From: Subtercola frigoramans
GTDB lineage: Bacteria; Actinomycetota; Actinomycetes; Actinomycetales; Microbacteriaceae
Assembly (NCBI RefSeq): GCF_016907385.1
Contig: NZ_JAFBBU010000001.1
Coordinates: 1,302,001-1,366,000, forward strand
Direction: 5' to 3'
Length of the DNA stretch: 64,000 bases
Part shown: positions 18,461-26,853 of the stretch, one piece after another
Numbering within the stretch: position 1 is the stretch's first letter
How the letters are laid out: the number at the start of each line of letters is the position of its first letter
The notes under the pieces: model-generated
Seen by the model: the letters and a program-made list of their open reading frames with translations, nothing else
What the model was told of the DNA's origin: nothing
The model's database searches: none
Translations under genes and position numbers: made by a program

Positions 18461-20164
18461 ATGAACGAACCTCATTCATACAGGCGAGAAGAGCAGCTGA
18501 CCGCTGATCTCGAAGCCGCCTGCGTGCTGCTGAGGCGCTGTCGCGAGAGTCTCAGTGCCGGTTCGTCGACTGCGGGTTCGTCGACTGCGGGGTCACCTGC
18601 TGCAGGGTCTCTTGCTCCGGGGTCGCTGAATGCAGGGTCGCTGAATGCAGGGTCGTCGAATGCAGGGTCGCTGACTGCGGTGTCGTTGACGGTAGTGTCG
18701 TTGGCCGATGACGAACTGCTGCGTGTTGCAGCGGCAGCGGCCGAGGTCAGACAGGCTTGCGATTCCATCGAGGTCGCTCTCGCCGGGGAGATCGGCGATC
18801 GGTCGCGCCCGCAACTGGGTGGCGAACGCCTGAGTGCACGTAAGGGGTGCAGAAACGCCGCCGAGCTGCTGCAGCGCATCACCCGTGTGTCCTCCGCGAC
18901 AGCAACCAGGCTTGTTCGGGTGGGCGAGGCTGTACGGCCGGCGATATCGATGACCGGTCAGACCTTGCCTGCCCGGTTTTCGATCCTCGGTTCAGCGCTT
19001 GAGAATGCCGACGTCTGCCTTGATGCTGCCAGCGTCATCGTGAATGGGCTGTCTGTTCCTTCGTTGCGAGCAGATCAGATTGCCGTCGATGCTGCCGAGG
19101 TTGAGTTGGTGGCAGCAGCGCTCGGGTCGAGCGTGGAGTGTCCGGTGCCGGCTATGGCCGATGATCTCCGGTTGCAGGCTGCGGTGTGGCGCCTGGTCAT
19201 CGATCCCGACGGTGTCGAACCCGACGAAGAGCGCGCTATGTGCCATCGGTCGCTCAAACTGGGTCGAGCGACTTTTGCGGGTGTGCCGCTCTCCGGAGTG
19301 TTACTGCCCGAGGCCGCTGCTCGGTTGCAGAGAATGTTCGACGCCTATCTGTCTCCTGTGACGAGTGCGGTCGCTTTCCCGACCGACGCAGTGACGACCG
19401 ACGCAGTGACGACCGACGCAGTGACAGCCGATTCCGCATGTGCCGCTGCCACGGGTGTCGCTGCCACGGGTGTTGATACAACTGATGCTGCCGACACAGC
19501 AGATGCCAATACTGCAGACGCAGAATCCATCGCAGCAGGAGAATTTACTGTTGTTGCCGACGACAGGTCGCGAGTTCAGAAACAACACGATGTTTTCCTC
19601 TCGATCCTCGACAGTGCGAGTCGCTCAGCAGACACCCCGTCGATCGGCGGGGCACCGGCGTCCGTTGTGGTCAGTGTTCGCGAGTCCGACCTCGTAACTG
19701 GCGCCGGGGTTGGGTGGATCGAAGGCAGTGACGTCCCGGTGTCAGGCCGTACCGTTCGCCAGCTGGTGTGTTCCGGTGGTGTGCAGCGTGTCGTGCTTTC
19801 AGACGAGGGTCGCATAGTCCGCTTGGGTGCCGAGCAACGGTGTTTCGACGGCCGGCAGCGTCGCGCAATCACTCTTCGTGACGGCGGCTGCGTGATTCCG
19901 GGCTGCCGGGTGCCCGCTTCGTGGTGCGAGATCCACCATGTCGACGAATTTGCCGACGGAGGGCCGACACACACCGACAACGGCGTGTTGTTGTGCTGGT
20001 TTCATCACCGAACCATCGATCACTCGGGGTGGGAGATCCGAATGCACGCGGGCGTGCCCCATCTCAAGGCACCACCCTGGATTGACCCAAAGCATCGTCG
20101 GTGGATGCCCGTGACGAAGTCCCGAACCAGATTGGCCCAGGCCTTCGATGACCGGGCGGAGTAG
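18461..20164 (+). CDS. DUF222 / HNH endonuclease (13E12 repeat family)
   Basis: A 567-residue member of the actinobacterial 13E12/DUF222 family with a C-terminal HNH nuclease domain. The HNH motif reads CVIPGCRVPASWCEIHHVDEF...TDNGVLLCWFHHRTIDH (about residues 474-520), with two CxxC-like zinc ligands and the catalytic His pair. The N-terminal DUF222 region is interrupted by ten 15-nt tandem repeats (18560-18709, residues about 34-83). A second array of three exact 15-mers lies at 19381-19425 (AVTTDAVTTDAVT). One TTA codon is at residue 281. These genes occur in many copies in related genomes and may be mobile; no element ends are seen here. Confidence 0.9.
   Translation: MNEPHSYRREEQLTADLEAACVLLRRCRESLSAGSSTAGSSTAGSPAAGSLAPGSLNAGSLNAGSSNAGSLTAVSLTVVSLADDELLRVAAAAAEVRQACDSIEVALAGEIGDRSRPQLGGERLSARKGCRNAAELLQRITRVSSATATRLVRVGEAVRPAISMTGQTLPARFSILGSALENADVCLDAASVIVNGLSVPSLRADQIAVDAAEVELVAAALGSSVECPVPAMADDLRLQAAVWRLVIDPDGVEPDEERAMCHRSLKLGRATFAGVPLSGVLLPEAAARLQRMFDAYLSPVTSAVAFPTDAVTTDAVTTDAVTADSACAAATGVAATGVDTTDAADTADANTADAESIAAGEFTVVADDRSRVQKQHDVFLSILDSASRSADTPSIGGAPASVVVSVRESDLVTGAGVGWIEGSDVPVSGRTVRQLVCSGGVQRVVLSDEGRIVRLGAEQRCFDGRQRRAITLRDGGCVIPGCRVPASWCEIHHVDEFADGGPTHTDNGVLLCWFHHRTIDHSGWEIRMHAGVPHLKAPPWIDPKHRRWMPVTKSRTRLAQAFDDRAE
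18560..18709 (+). repeat. Ten-copy 15-nt in-frame tandem array
   Basis: Ten consecutive 15-nt units of the type GGGTCGCTGAATGCA, coding for GSxxA pentapeptides (GSSTA, GSPAA, GSLNA and so on). Units 1-2 and 5-6 are identical to each other; later copies diverge toward the right end. The array sits in the DUF222 half of the HNH gene. Confidence 0.95.
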
Positions 20165-20259
20165 CGGCAATGCCCGTACCTCCCGCCTGATCATTGTGTT
20201 GCCGACCCAGCCGAGCGGGGCGGTCGGCTTCACTGGGGTCTGTCAGCCTATTCCAGGCA

Positions 20260-20961
20260 TCAGACTCTGCGAATTGCGTAACGATGCATCGTCACGCCGA
20301 GGTCGAAACTGCGCTGTTCGAGGAGGTCGAGCTGGAGGGGTTCGGCGAGGGGCTGGTCCAGCGTGTCGAAGAGCGGCCTGCCGACTCCCAGAACAACCGG
20401 GTGAGTGAAAAGCAGCAACTCATCGAGAAGGTTGGCCTGCAGCAGTTGCGTCGCGAGAGTCGCTCCGCCAATGCCGATGTCTCCCTCCGTCTGCTGACGC
20501 AGCTCGGCGAGCTGTGCGATCGCGTTGCCGGCCACGCCGGGACCACTCTCGCCACCAGCGCCATCACCGGCACCGGCACCGCCACCGCGACTGTCGCCAT
20601 CACCGTTACCGGCACCGACGCCGCCAACCCCGCCGATGATGCGAGTGTTGTGCCCAGCCGTCGTACGGGTGCGCGAGACGAGCACTTTGGGCATACTTGT
20701 CCAGATTTCGCCGAATTCACGGGCGTAGGCAGGAAGCGATTCGTCTGTGCGCGCATCGGGCCAGAACGGATCCATCATCTCGTAGACGACCCGGCCCTGC
20801 ACCATCATCGAAAGAGCGCGGGCACGGGAGTTGAACTCGAGGTGCAACTGTTCGCTCAGACGAACCCACTTGGGGCCTTCGAGGTCGTTGTGTTCGCCTG
20901 TCTTACTGTCGATGAAGAGATCGAGCGAGACATTCATCCAGTAGACGAATCGACCGGCCAT
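20260..20961 (-). CDS. RibD C-terminal / dihydrofolate reductase family protein
   Basis: A 233-residue NADPH-dependent reductase-like protein. The RibD-C/DHFR-like fold is suggested by VYWMNVSLDLFIDSKTGEHND at the N-terminus, VVYEMMDPFWPDA, TSMPKVLVSRTRTT, the Gly loop GDIGIGGATLATQLL and LLDELLLFTHPVVLGVGRPLF near the end. A roughly 35-residue Gly-rich insert (about 115-150) interrupts the middle. ATG 20961 is used because AAGGAG precedes it by five bases; a GTG six bases upstream is the alternative. The reaction is unknown. Confidence 0.85.
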   Translation of the reverse strand: MAGRFVYWMNVSLDLFIDSKTGEHNDLEGPKWVRLSEQLHLEFNSRARALSMMVQGRVVYEMMDPFWPDARTDESLPAYAREFGEIWTSMPKVLVSRTRTTAGHNTRIIGGVGGVGAGNGDGDSRGGGAGAGDGAGGESGPGVAGNAIAQLAELRQQTEGDIGIGGATLATQLLQANLLDELLLFTHPVVLGVGRPLFDTLDQPLAEPLQLDLLEQRSFDLGVTMHRYAIRRV

Positions 20962-21071
20962 GAGCACTCCTTCGCTGGAAGTCCTCCCGATCCTTGTGGA
21001 CGCCGTCAGAGGACGCGGTTCGGCAGCATTTCACTGAATGGTACTCCGGCGCGTGGGGGAGAGATCAAGTG

Positions 21072-21308
21072 TCACCCGCTCCGAGGTTCACTCCCAGGCA
21101 ACGACCTGACGTAGCCGACGACGGCATTGGCGTGCCCGTGTCCCATGCCGTGTTCGGTCTTGAGCCACGTGACGATCTCCATGTGTTTGGAAGCAGGAGC
21201 GTGTTCCACCAGATCGAACCAGTACTGCATCGGATGCCCGTACTTCTTCTCGATCGACGGAAAGTAGCTCGCCGGGCCCTTCACTGCTTCTGACGCTGCT
21301 TCTGTCAC
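21072..21308 (-). CDS. DUF4287 family protein
   Basis: A 78-residue protein of the DUF4287 family, with the signature SYFPSIEKKYGHPMQYWFDL, then HMEIVTWLKTEHGMGHGHANA. Related domains occur in proteins with DUF5655; function is unknown. The GTG start at 21308 has GAGGAGACA immediately upstream. This Shine-Dalgarno plus start unit is present in three tandem copies (see the repeat at 21305-21360). Confidence 0.88.
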   Translation of the reverse strand: MTEAASEAVKGPASYFPSIEKKYGHPMQYWFDLVEHAPASKHMEIVTWLKTEHGMGHGHANAVVGYVRSLPGSEPRSG

Positions 21309-21360
21309 TGTCTCCTCATCCTGTCACTGTCTCCTCGTCCCGTCACTGTCTCCTCAACTC
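21305..21360 (-). repeat. Triplicated Shine-Dalgarno/GTG unit, 19-nt period
   Basis: Three 19-nt direct repeats, each containing GAGGAGACAGTGA on the minus strand: a ribosome-binding site and GTG codon. The copy nearest the gene provides the DUF4287 start. The farthest copy opens a 13-codon upstream frame whose TGA overlaps the DUF4287 GTG (GTGA). The middle copy opens a three-codon frame. Confidence 0.85.
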
Positions 21361-21432
21361 TGGCTCCGCAGCTCTGCATCCGCAACCGTGTGACTTCGGC
21401 AGATGAGGAGCGATGGCTAAGGAATGACGGCG

Positions 21433-23241
21433 TCAGCGTTCGCGTCGACCTGCGAGCAGGGCATGCAGCAGCGGGATGATCGACCCGACCAGGAGCACGG
21501 TACCGAGTACCGCGTCGCTGGCGTGGAGCACGGCTCCGGCGATCACGAGAGCACCGAACAACAGTGCTGAGATCAGCCTTCGAGCCGTGCGCTCCAATCG
21601 AGCGACGCGCTTCTCGAGCGCAGGGCTCGAAACTGCCACGGTGCCGTCTTCGAAGCGGGTGATGAGGGAGTCGAGCCGTTTCGGGAGGCGTACTGCGATT
21701 CCGGCGGTCTCGAGGGCCTGCTTCGCGAAATCCTTCACGACGTTTCCGCCTTCGTCGCGCAGAAGCTTCGCGGCGTAGGGCTCGACGGAGTCCCAGAGGT
21801 TGAATGCGGGGTTGAGCGCGCTGCAGACGCCGGAGACCAGCGACATCGCCCGGATGATCAGCAGGAAGTTCTCCGGAAGCTGGACCGGCAGCGTTCGAAC
21901 GACGTCGCTGAATTGTTCGGCGAAGGCGCGGAACTCCCGCGGATCCACTTCGCGCAGTTCGGCGAATCCCATGCCGCCGAAGCGGGCGAAGAGCTGGGTC
22001 ATCGCCTTCTCGAGCTCGGTGGTATCGGCGGAGGGGAGAAGCACACCCACGTCACGGACGGCATCCACCAGGCCCTTGCCGTCGCGGGACGCCGCGGCAA
22101 TCAGCATCTTTCGCAGGCCGCTTCGCGTGTTGCTCGGAACCTCGCCCATCATGCCGAAGTCGATGAAGGTCAGTTTCCACGGGCGAAAGCCAGCTGCGGG
22201 GGCACCTGCAGGAGAACTTGCAGGTAAGTCTGCGGGTGAACTAGCAGGTGAGTCTGCAGGAGAGTTTGCGGGGATATTCACCGTCTTGTCCACAGGCGTG
22301 ACGAAGATGTTACCTGGGTGAGGGTCGGCGTGGAAGAACCCATTTGTGAACAGCTGGTCGAACATGACCGCAGCGAAGACGGGAGCCACTTCTGCGGGGT
22401 CGATGCCGGCCGCGATCAGGGCATCGGTATCGGTGATCTTAATCGCAGTGACGTCTTCCAGTGTGAGGACGCGCCGTGTGGTGCGTTCCCAGACGACTGC
22501 GGGCACGCTCACCCGATCGTCGCCTTCGAAGTCCGCGGCGAAACGCTCGGAGCTCGTGGCCTCGTGCAGGTAGTCGATCTCCTCGAGGCTCGTCTGCGCG
22601 AACTCCTCGACCAGTGCGGGCATATCGACCCGGTCAGAAATGAGTCGGACATGGTTGAGCCACCCGCCGACCCTGCGGAGTGCCGCCAGGTCGACTTCGA
22701 TGATGGTGTCGATTCCGGGGCGCTGCACTTTCAGAACGACGCCGCGGAGTCCGGTGTCGGCGGAATCGAGTGGGCCGAGAATCGCCCGGTGGGCCTGCCC
22801 GAGCGACGCTGCGGCGACCGGGGTCTCGTCGACCATTGCGAAGGCACGATCCAGCGACACGCCAAGCTCCGCCTCAGCGAGCGCGCGGATAGCCAAGAAC
22901 GGAACAGGTGGTACTTCGTCTTGTAGGCCCTCGAGTTCCTTCGTGATCTCCGGAGGCAGCACATCGAGTCGAGAGGACATGAATTGCCCGACCTTGATCA
23001 TCAACCCGCCAAGGTCTACAGCGAGCACGTGGAACCGCTGCGCGAAACGGCGCATGCGTTTCGACCGCGTGCGCTCGGCGATGCTGGTGAGTCCGATGCG
23101 GGGGAGGAATAGTTCGTACCACCACGTGACAGCGAGGTTCCAGCCTGCGAACCGCAATATGCGCCTGTAGCGAGCGCGACCTGCACGGGCACCGGGAATC
23201 GAATGTTTCAGGTCCTGACTATCAGGCGGCACCCCCGTCAA
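21433..23241 (-). CDS. ABC1/UbiB-family atypical protein kinase, first copy
   Basis: A 602-residue UbiB/AarF (ADCK-like) protein with two C-terminal membrane helices (about 555-595). The diagnostic KxGQ motif reads MIKVGQFMSSRLDVLPPE near residue 82. AASLGQAH is the Ala-rich nucleotide loop and VLKVQRPG the lysine strand. The catalytic loop is FFHADPHPGN, followed by the DFG-equivalent FIDFGMMGEV. Between these a Pro/Ser/Ala insert of about 30 residues (period four: SPAD SPAS SPAD) is encoded by degenerate 12-nt repeats near 22200-22276. The start is TTG 23241, overlapping the PadR stop (TTGA). Role unproven; the family affects isoprenoid-quinone metabolism. Confidence 0.87.
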   Translation of the reverse strand: MTGVPPDSQDLKHSIPGARAGRARYRRILRFAGWNLAVTWWYELFLPRIGLTSIAERTRSKRMRRFAQRFHVLAVDLGGLMIKVGQFMSSRLDVLPPEITKELEGLQDEVPPVPFLAIRALAEAELGVSLDRAFAMVDETPVAAASLGQAHRAILGPLDSADTGLRGVVLKVQRPGIDTIIEVDLAALRRVGGWLNHVRLISDRVDMPALVEEFAQTSLEEIDYLHEATSSERFAADFEGDDRVSVPAVVWERTTRRVLTLEDVTAIKITDTDALIAAGIDPAEVAPVFAAVMFDQLFTNGFFHADPHPGNIFVTPVDKTVNIPANSPADSPASSPADLPASSPAGAPAAGFRPWKLTFIDFGMMGEVPSNTRSGLRKMLIAAASRDGKGLVDAVRDVGVLLPSADTTELEKAMTQLFARFGGMGFAELREVDPREFRAFAEQFSDVVRTLPVQLPENFLLIIRAMSLVSGVCSALNPAFNLWDSVEPYAAKLLRDEGGNVVKDFAKQALETAGIAVRLPKRLDSLITRFEDGTVAVSSPALEKRVARLERTARRLISALLFGALVIAGAVLHASDAVLGTVLLVGSIIPLLHALLAGRRER

Positions 23242-23789
23242 TCCTGGGCGAGGATCGCGTAGAGCCGTCGGCGCGCATCTTCCAGTACCGCCACCGCTTG
23301 TTTGACCTGCTCAGGTGAACCCGTGCGCCCCACCTGTGCTGCAGCCTGTGCGAGTTCGACGCCAGCTTTGGGCAAAGCCGTGAACCGGTGGCCGTCTTTC
23401 GACTCGGTCGATTCGTTCGCTCCGAACGTCGTCGAATCGCTGGCGGCGACTTTCTCGCGGCCAGCGTCGGTAAGTGTGTACGTCTTGCGGCCGTTCGACT
23501 CAGTTGCCTCGATGAGACCCTCGTCTGACAGCAACTGGAGTGTGGGATACACCGAACCAGCGCTCGGCTTCCAGCGGCCGCCGCTGCGCTCCTCGATTTC
23601 ATGGATGATCTGGTAGCCGTGCATCGGCTGTTCCGCTAGCAGCGCCAGCACTGCCTCGCGAACGTCGCCCCGACCGACGCGTGTTCCTACGCGCTTGTCG
23701 AATGTCGTGCGCAACTGTTCCATCGCCTCCCACACGCCGTCGGTGTTGATGGCGCCGACGAATCTGCCTGACGTGAACGAACCAGTCAT
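23238..23789 (-). CDS. PadR family transcriptional regulator
   Basis: A 183-residue PadR-type repressor. The winged helix spans about residues 38-110: GDVREAVLALLAEQPMHGYQ, GGRWKPSAGSVYPTLQLL, DEGLIEA and GRKTYTLTDAGREKV are textbook family sequence. ATG 23789 follows AAAAGGAGC. It is the first gene of a unit with the ABC1 kinase, to which it is coupled by a 4-base overlap, so that kinase is its likely target together with itself. Upstream, repeated ATCGTT elements and ACATATATCG around 23855-23882 are operator candidates. Confidence 0.93.
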   Translation of the reverse strand: MTGSFTSGRFVGAINTDGVWEAMEQLRTTFDKRVGTRVGRGDVREAVLALLAEQPMHGYQIIHEIEERSGGRWKPSAGSVYPTLQLLSDEGLIEATESNGRKTYTLTDAGREKVAASDSTTFGANESTESKDGHRFTALPKAGVELAQAAAQVGRTGSPEQVKQAVAVLEDARRRLYAILAQD

Positions 23790-23883
23790 GATGAGCTCCT
23801 TTTCGAACCAATTGAAGATCGTTCACCGGGCATCCGGAAACGACGGGCTGGACGACGAACGATACTCAACGATATATGTCGCT

Positions 23884-23919
23884 GGGCGAAAGCGAAAGCG
23901 AAAGCGGAAGCGAAAGCGA
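23884..23919. repeat. Hexanucleotide repeat between PadR and protease genes
   Basis: Five to six copies of GCGAAA, one changed to GCGGAA, in the divergent region between the PadR gene and the protease gene. With about 290 bases between the two genes, it may affect spacing of their promoters. Confidence 0.7.
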
Positions 23920-24085
23920 TGGTCACGGCGATGGTTGGAAGCCAGCCTTTTCCCCCAATGGGGGATTCCGCGACTGCCAGCATGTTGGTACTGTGGCGCC
24001 ACTGATCGTATCCGCGACGCCGAGGACCATCTGCCATCCGACTCTGTCGTCGTCAGAGCTTGGATGGTGGGGATGAGGACAAATC

Positions 24086-25840
24086 ATGTCCCAGACGGGT
24101 TCCGCACAGATTTCAGTACCATCACGGGGTGATCGTGGTGTGCGTCGCTGGCACGGCAGGCGACCAGCAGAAAGTTCCAGGCCCGTGGCGGGTTTTCTCG
24201 TGGGGGGTCTGATCACAGTGACTGTATTGCTCGGGACCGGAGTGGCTACGGCCAGCGCCGATACGGGCACTGATCTGCCCCAGGAACAGATCGCCGCGAT
24301 CGGCGATGCCGGAACCGTCTACCTCAGCGGAACGTGGACGGGGTTTGTGAACTATCCCACGGCGGATGGATCGTACTCGTGGTCTGACCAGATAGACGCG
24401 GGCTTCAGTTGCAGCGGATTTGTGGCTAGCCCCGACGGTTACATTGTGACTGCAGGCCATTGTGCAGATGTGGCCGAAGGAAAGTCGGCGATTGTCGACC
24501 AGTTCCTGGCCAACGAGGTGGCGAAGGGCACGATCACCGACGCCGATGTCACTTCGTTCATCAGTGGTGGTGCCGAGGCCAACTGGCCGGTGGAGGGCCA
24601 GACAACCGGTTCATCGCCCGAGCTTGCGATGCAGGTCTACCCGGCCATCAGTATCACCGGCAGCAATGCCGCCGGCTACGCGGGTGTGCTGGTGGACGAT
24701 CGGCCAATAAGCCAGGGTGACACCGCCCTCTTCAAGATCGACACCACTTCACCGCTGCCTGTACTTCTGGTCTCCGCGAACCAGCCGACGACGGGGCAGA
24801 CGGTCAACGCGATCGGGTACCCCGGCAATGTCACAGCGCTCGTGAGTGGCAATCCGCAACCCACGTTCTCCAAGGGTGAAGTGAGCGGCCGGCAGCAGAC
24901 CGCAGGAGGGCCATTCACGCAGATCGGTATCACGATGAGCCCGGGTATGAGCGGTGGCCCCGTGGTCAACGGCCAGGGTGACGTCGTCGGAACGGTCAGC
25001 TTCGGCCCGTCGAACGACACGCAGCAACTGAACTTCGCCACGGCGCAAGACACGATTGCCGCGATGCTGGCCAGAAACGGGGTCAAGAACACCCTGAGCG
25101 ATATCGACCAGAGCTACCGCAAGGGCCTGAACGAGTACTTCAACGGCCAGTACCACGCCGCGGCGACGGACCTCGGGAATGTTGTCACGCGTCAACCGAG
25201 CAACGCCATAGCCCAGCAGTATCAGAGCAAGGCCATCGCCGCGTACCCGCAGGAAAACACAAACGGGTGGGTAATCTGGCTGATCGTCGGGGCAGTCATA
25301 GTGCTCGTCATTGTTCTCGTGGTCGTCGTGCTCCTCGTGCTCCTCCGCGGTCGGCGGCGCAGGAACGCTGCAGCGTCGCCCTCAGGCGTCACCGGTACCG
25401 ACTTCACAGGTGCGGGCGCCCAGCAACCGGCTCACTACCCGCCTGCCGCGACAGCATATGCTGCAGCGCCAACGGGTGCGTATGCCACTGAGCCCGCACC
25501 GCCTGCCACGTATCAGGCTGCGCCCGCAATGGCTCCGACGACTGCTGTGTACCCTACACTTGCCGAACCCTTGCCTGCGGCACCGCAGGTCCCAGCTGTG
25601 GCCCCCTCCTCTGACGCATCGAATTCTGCAACCGCCGTCGGCTTCAAACCCAACCCAACGGATGCTCGAACTGACGAGTCGCCCGGCTCTCCGCTTCCGG
25701 CGGAGTCGATCACGGCCGAGTCGAACACGGCGGAGTCGAACACGGCGGTTTCCGAATTCATGTACTGCTCCAACTGCGGCGCGAAGAACAAGCCTGACGC
25801 ACACTTCTGCCCGAGCTGTGGGCATGCCGTCGGAGCATGA
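24086..25840 (+). CDS. Membrane-anchored trypsin-like serine protease with C-terminal zinc ribbon
   Basis: A 584-residue protein of unusual architecture. An N-terminal hydrophobic signal/anchor at about 34-57 (FLVGGLITVTVLLGTG) leads to an exported S1-type protease domain. Its triad is visible: His in VTAGHCAD (about 124), Asp in GDTALFKID (about 211) and Ser in SPGMSGGPVV (about 288). A short TPR-like helical segment follows (YRKGLNEYFNGQYHAAATDL, about 345-365), then a membrane helix at about 394-421. A 130-residue Ala/Pro linker ends in a zinc ribbon CSNCGAKNKPDAHFCPSCG (about 560-578), predicted cytosolic. Start ATG 24086 is likely but a later start before the signal cannot be excluded. 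The function could be signalling across the membrane. Confidence 0.8.
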   Translation: MSQTGSAQISVPSRGDRGVRRWHGRRPAESSRPVAGFLVGGLITVTVLLGTGVATASADTGTDLPQEQIAAIGDAGTVYLSGTWTGFVNYPTADGSYSWSDQIDAGFSCSGFVASPDGYIVTAGHCADVAEGKSAIVDQFLANEVAKGTITDADVTSFISGGAEANWPVEGQTTGSSPELAMQVYPAISITGSNAAGYAGVLVDDRPISQGDTALFKIDTTSPLPVLLVSANQPTTGQTVNAIGYPGNVTALVSGNPQPTFSKGEVSGRQQTAGGPFTQIGITMSPGMSGGPVVNGQGDVVGTVSFGPSNDTQQLNFATAQDTIAAMLARNGVKNTLSDIDQSYRKGLNEYFNGQYHAAATDLGNVVTRQPSNAIAQQYQSKAIAAYPQENTNGWVIWLIVGAVIVLVIVLVVVVLLVLLRGRRRRNAAASPSGVTGTDFTGAGAQQPAHYPPAATAYAAAPTGAYATEPAPPATYQAAPAMAPTTAVYPTLAEPLPAAPQVPAVAPSSDASNSATAVGFKPNPTDARTDESPGSPLPAESITAESNTAESNTAVSEFMYCSNCGAKNKPDAHFCPSCGHAVGA

Positions 25841-25849
25841 CTGCGTGAT

Positions 25850-26698
25850 TCAGTCGACTGTTCCGCGGCGTCCGAATGTCTCGGCTTCGGGTTTCAGTGC
25901 CACGGCGCCGATCAGCCGCAGCAATATGACGGAGGTGAGGGTTCCCGCGGCGAGGATGCCCGCCAGCACGACGATCTGAAATCGGCCGGCCTCAAGCGGT
26001 GAGGCGCCCCCGAAGATCGCTCCGACGAATGCGCCGGGCAGCACGACGATTCCCGTGGTCCGTGTCTGGTCGATCGTGGGCACCAGGGCCGAGTAGATCG
26101 CTGTTCGGGCCAACTGGCGGGTCGACTCGATGGGCCGGGCACCGAGGGCGAGCCAGCCTTCGACCTCATCCCAATGATCGCGCACCGAGGTGTGAAAGCC
26201 GCGGCCGCTGAGCGAGGCGATGCTCATGGTGTTGCCGATGACGATTCCGCCGATCGCCAGGGCGTACCGTGGCGAGAACTCGATGGCACCCGTCGCGAAG
26301 ACGATCACAAGCACCACGATGTTGCCGGTGAGCATGGCGATGGCGACCGACACGACTTGCTGATGGTTCGCGCTGATGCTGCCTGTCTGGATGGTGCTTG
26401 TCTGGATGCTGCTTGTGTGGATGTTGCTTGCGTGAATGCTGTTCGCAGCAATGCGCCGCGAAGCCGTGAGCACCGCGGCGAAGAACATGATGACGAGTCC
26501 GAGCGCGACCCACACGGGATTGGCGATGATGCCGCTGAGTACGACGCTCAGGGCGGCGAGTTGGAGCGCACCGCGCAGGATGGCCCTGATCGGCGCAGTC
26601 GCCCGCGGAACCTGCGCGACGGAAAGTACCGCCACAGCCAGGGATGCGAGAGTTGCCACGGCGACGATCGTGGGTAACAGCTCGGCAAGCCAGTCCAT
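25850..26698 (-). CDS. FetB/UPF0014-type ABC transporter permease
   Basis: A 282-residue membrane protein of the FetB (YbbM) family, with about seven helices. Motifs ALQLAALSVVLSGI, ALAIGGIVIGNTMSIASLS and ALVPTIDQTRTTGIVVLPGAFVGAIFGGASP are strongly conserved in the family. E. coli FetAB is linked to iron homeostasis; no partner ATPase is adjacent here. A loop at about residues 84-108 carries five pentapeptide repeats (NSIHA SNIHT SSIQT STIQT GSIS) encoded by 15-nt units around 26376-26450. The start ATG is 26698; the gene is convergent with the protease gene. Confidence 0.85.
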   Translation of the reverse strand: MDWLAELLPTIVAVATLASLAVAVLSVAQVPRATAPIRAILRGALQLAALSVVLSGIIANPVWVALGLVIMFFAAVLTASRRIAANSIHASNIHTSSIQTSTIQTGSISANHQQVVSVAIAMLTGNIVVLVIVFATGAIEFSPRYALAIGGIVIGNTMSIASLSGRGFHTSVRDHWDEVEGWLALGARPIESTRQLARTAIYSALVPTIDQTRTTGIVVLPGAFVGAIFGGASPLEAGRFQIVVLAGILAAGTLTSVILLRLIGAVALKPEAETFGRRGTVD

Positions 26699-26762
26699 TT
26701 CTCCGACTCTATGCCTTCATCGCTCGTGGACGGAATCGCTGGCCATGACGATCGCTAAATCC

Positions 26763-26792
26763 TTGGTCAATTGGTGAACCCAGAGCTATAAT
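26763..26792 (+). promoter_or_regulatory. Promoter of the VOC gene
   Basis: A perfect TATAAT at 26787-26792 with TTGGTC at 26763-26768 as the -35 and an 18-bp spacer. It is an unusually consensus-like promoter for this GC-rich DNA. The predicted transcript has a leader of about 55 bases before ATG 26854. Confidence 0.65.
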
Positions 26793-26853
26793 GTCGGCAC
26801 GAGGTCGCCGTCGACCGAGTGCGGCGGCCCAGAATCGGGATGTGAGGCACGCC

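Noticed and set aside
18560-18709. Possible CRISPR array
   Set aside because: Units are 15 nt, contiguous without spacers, and in frame with a protein.
18461-20164. Intron or homing endonuclease element around the HNH gene
   Set aside because: No split host gene, no intron structure and no flanking direct repeats are visible; the DUF222 domain marks the 13E12 family instead.
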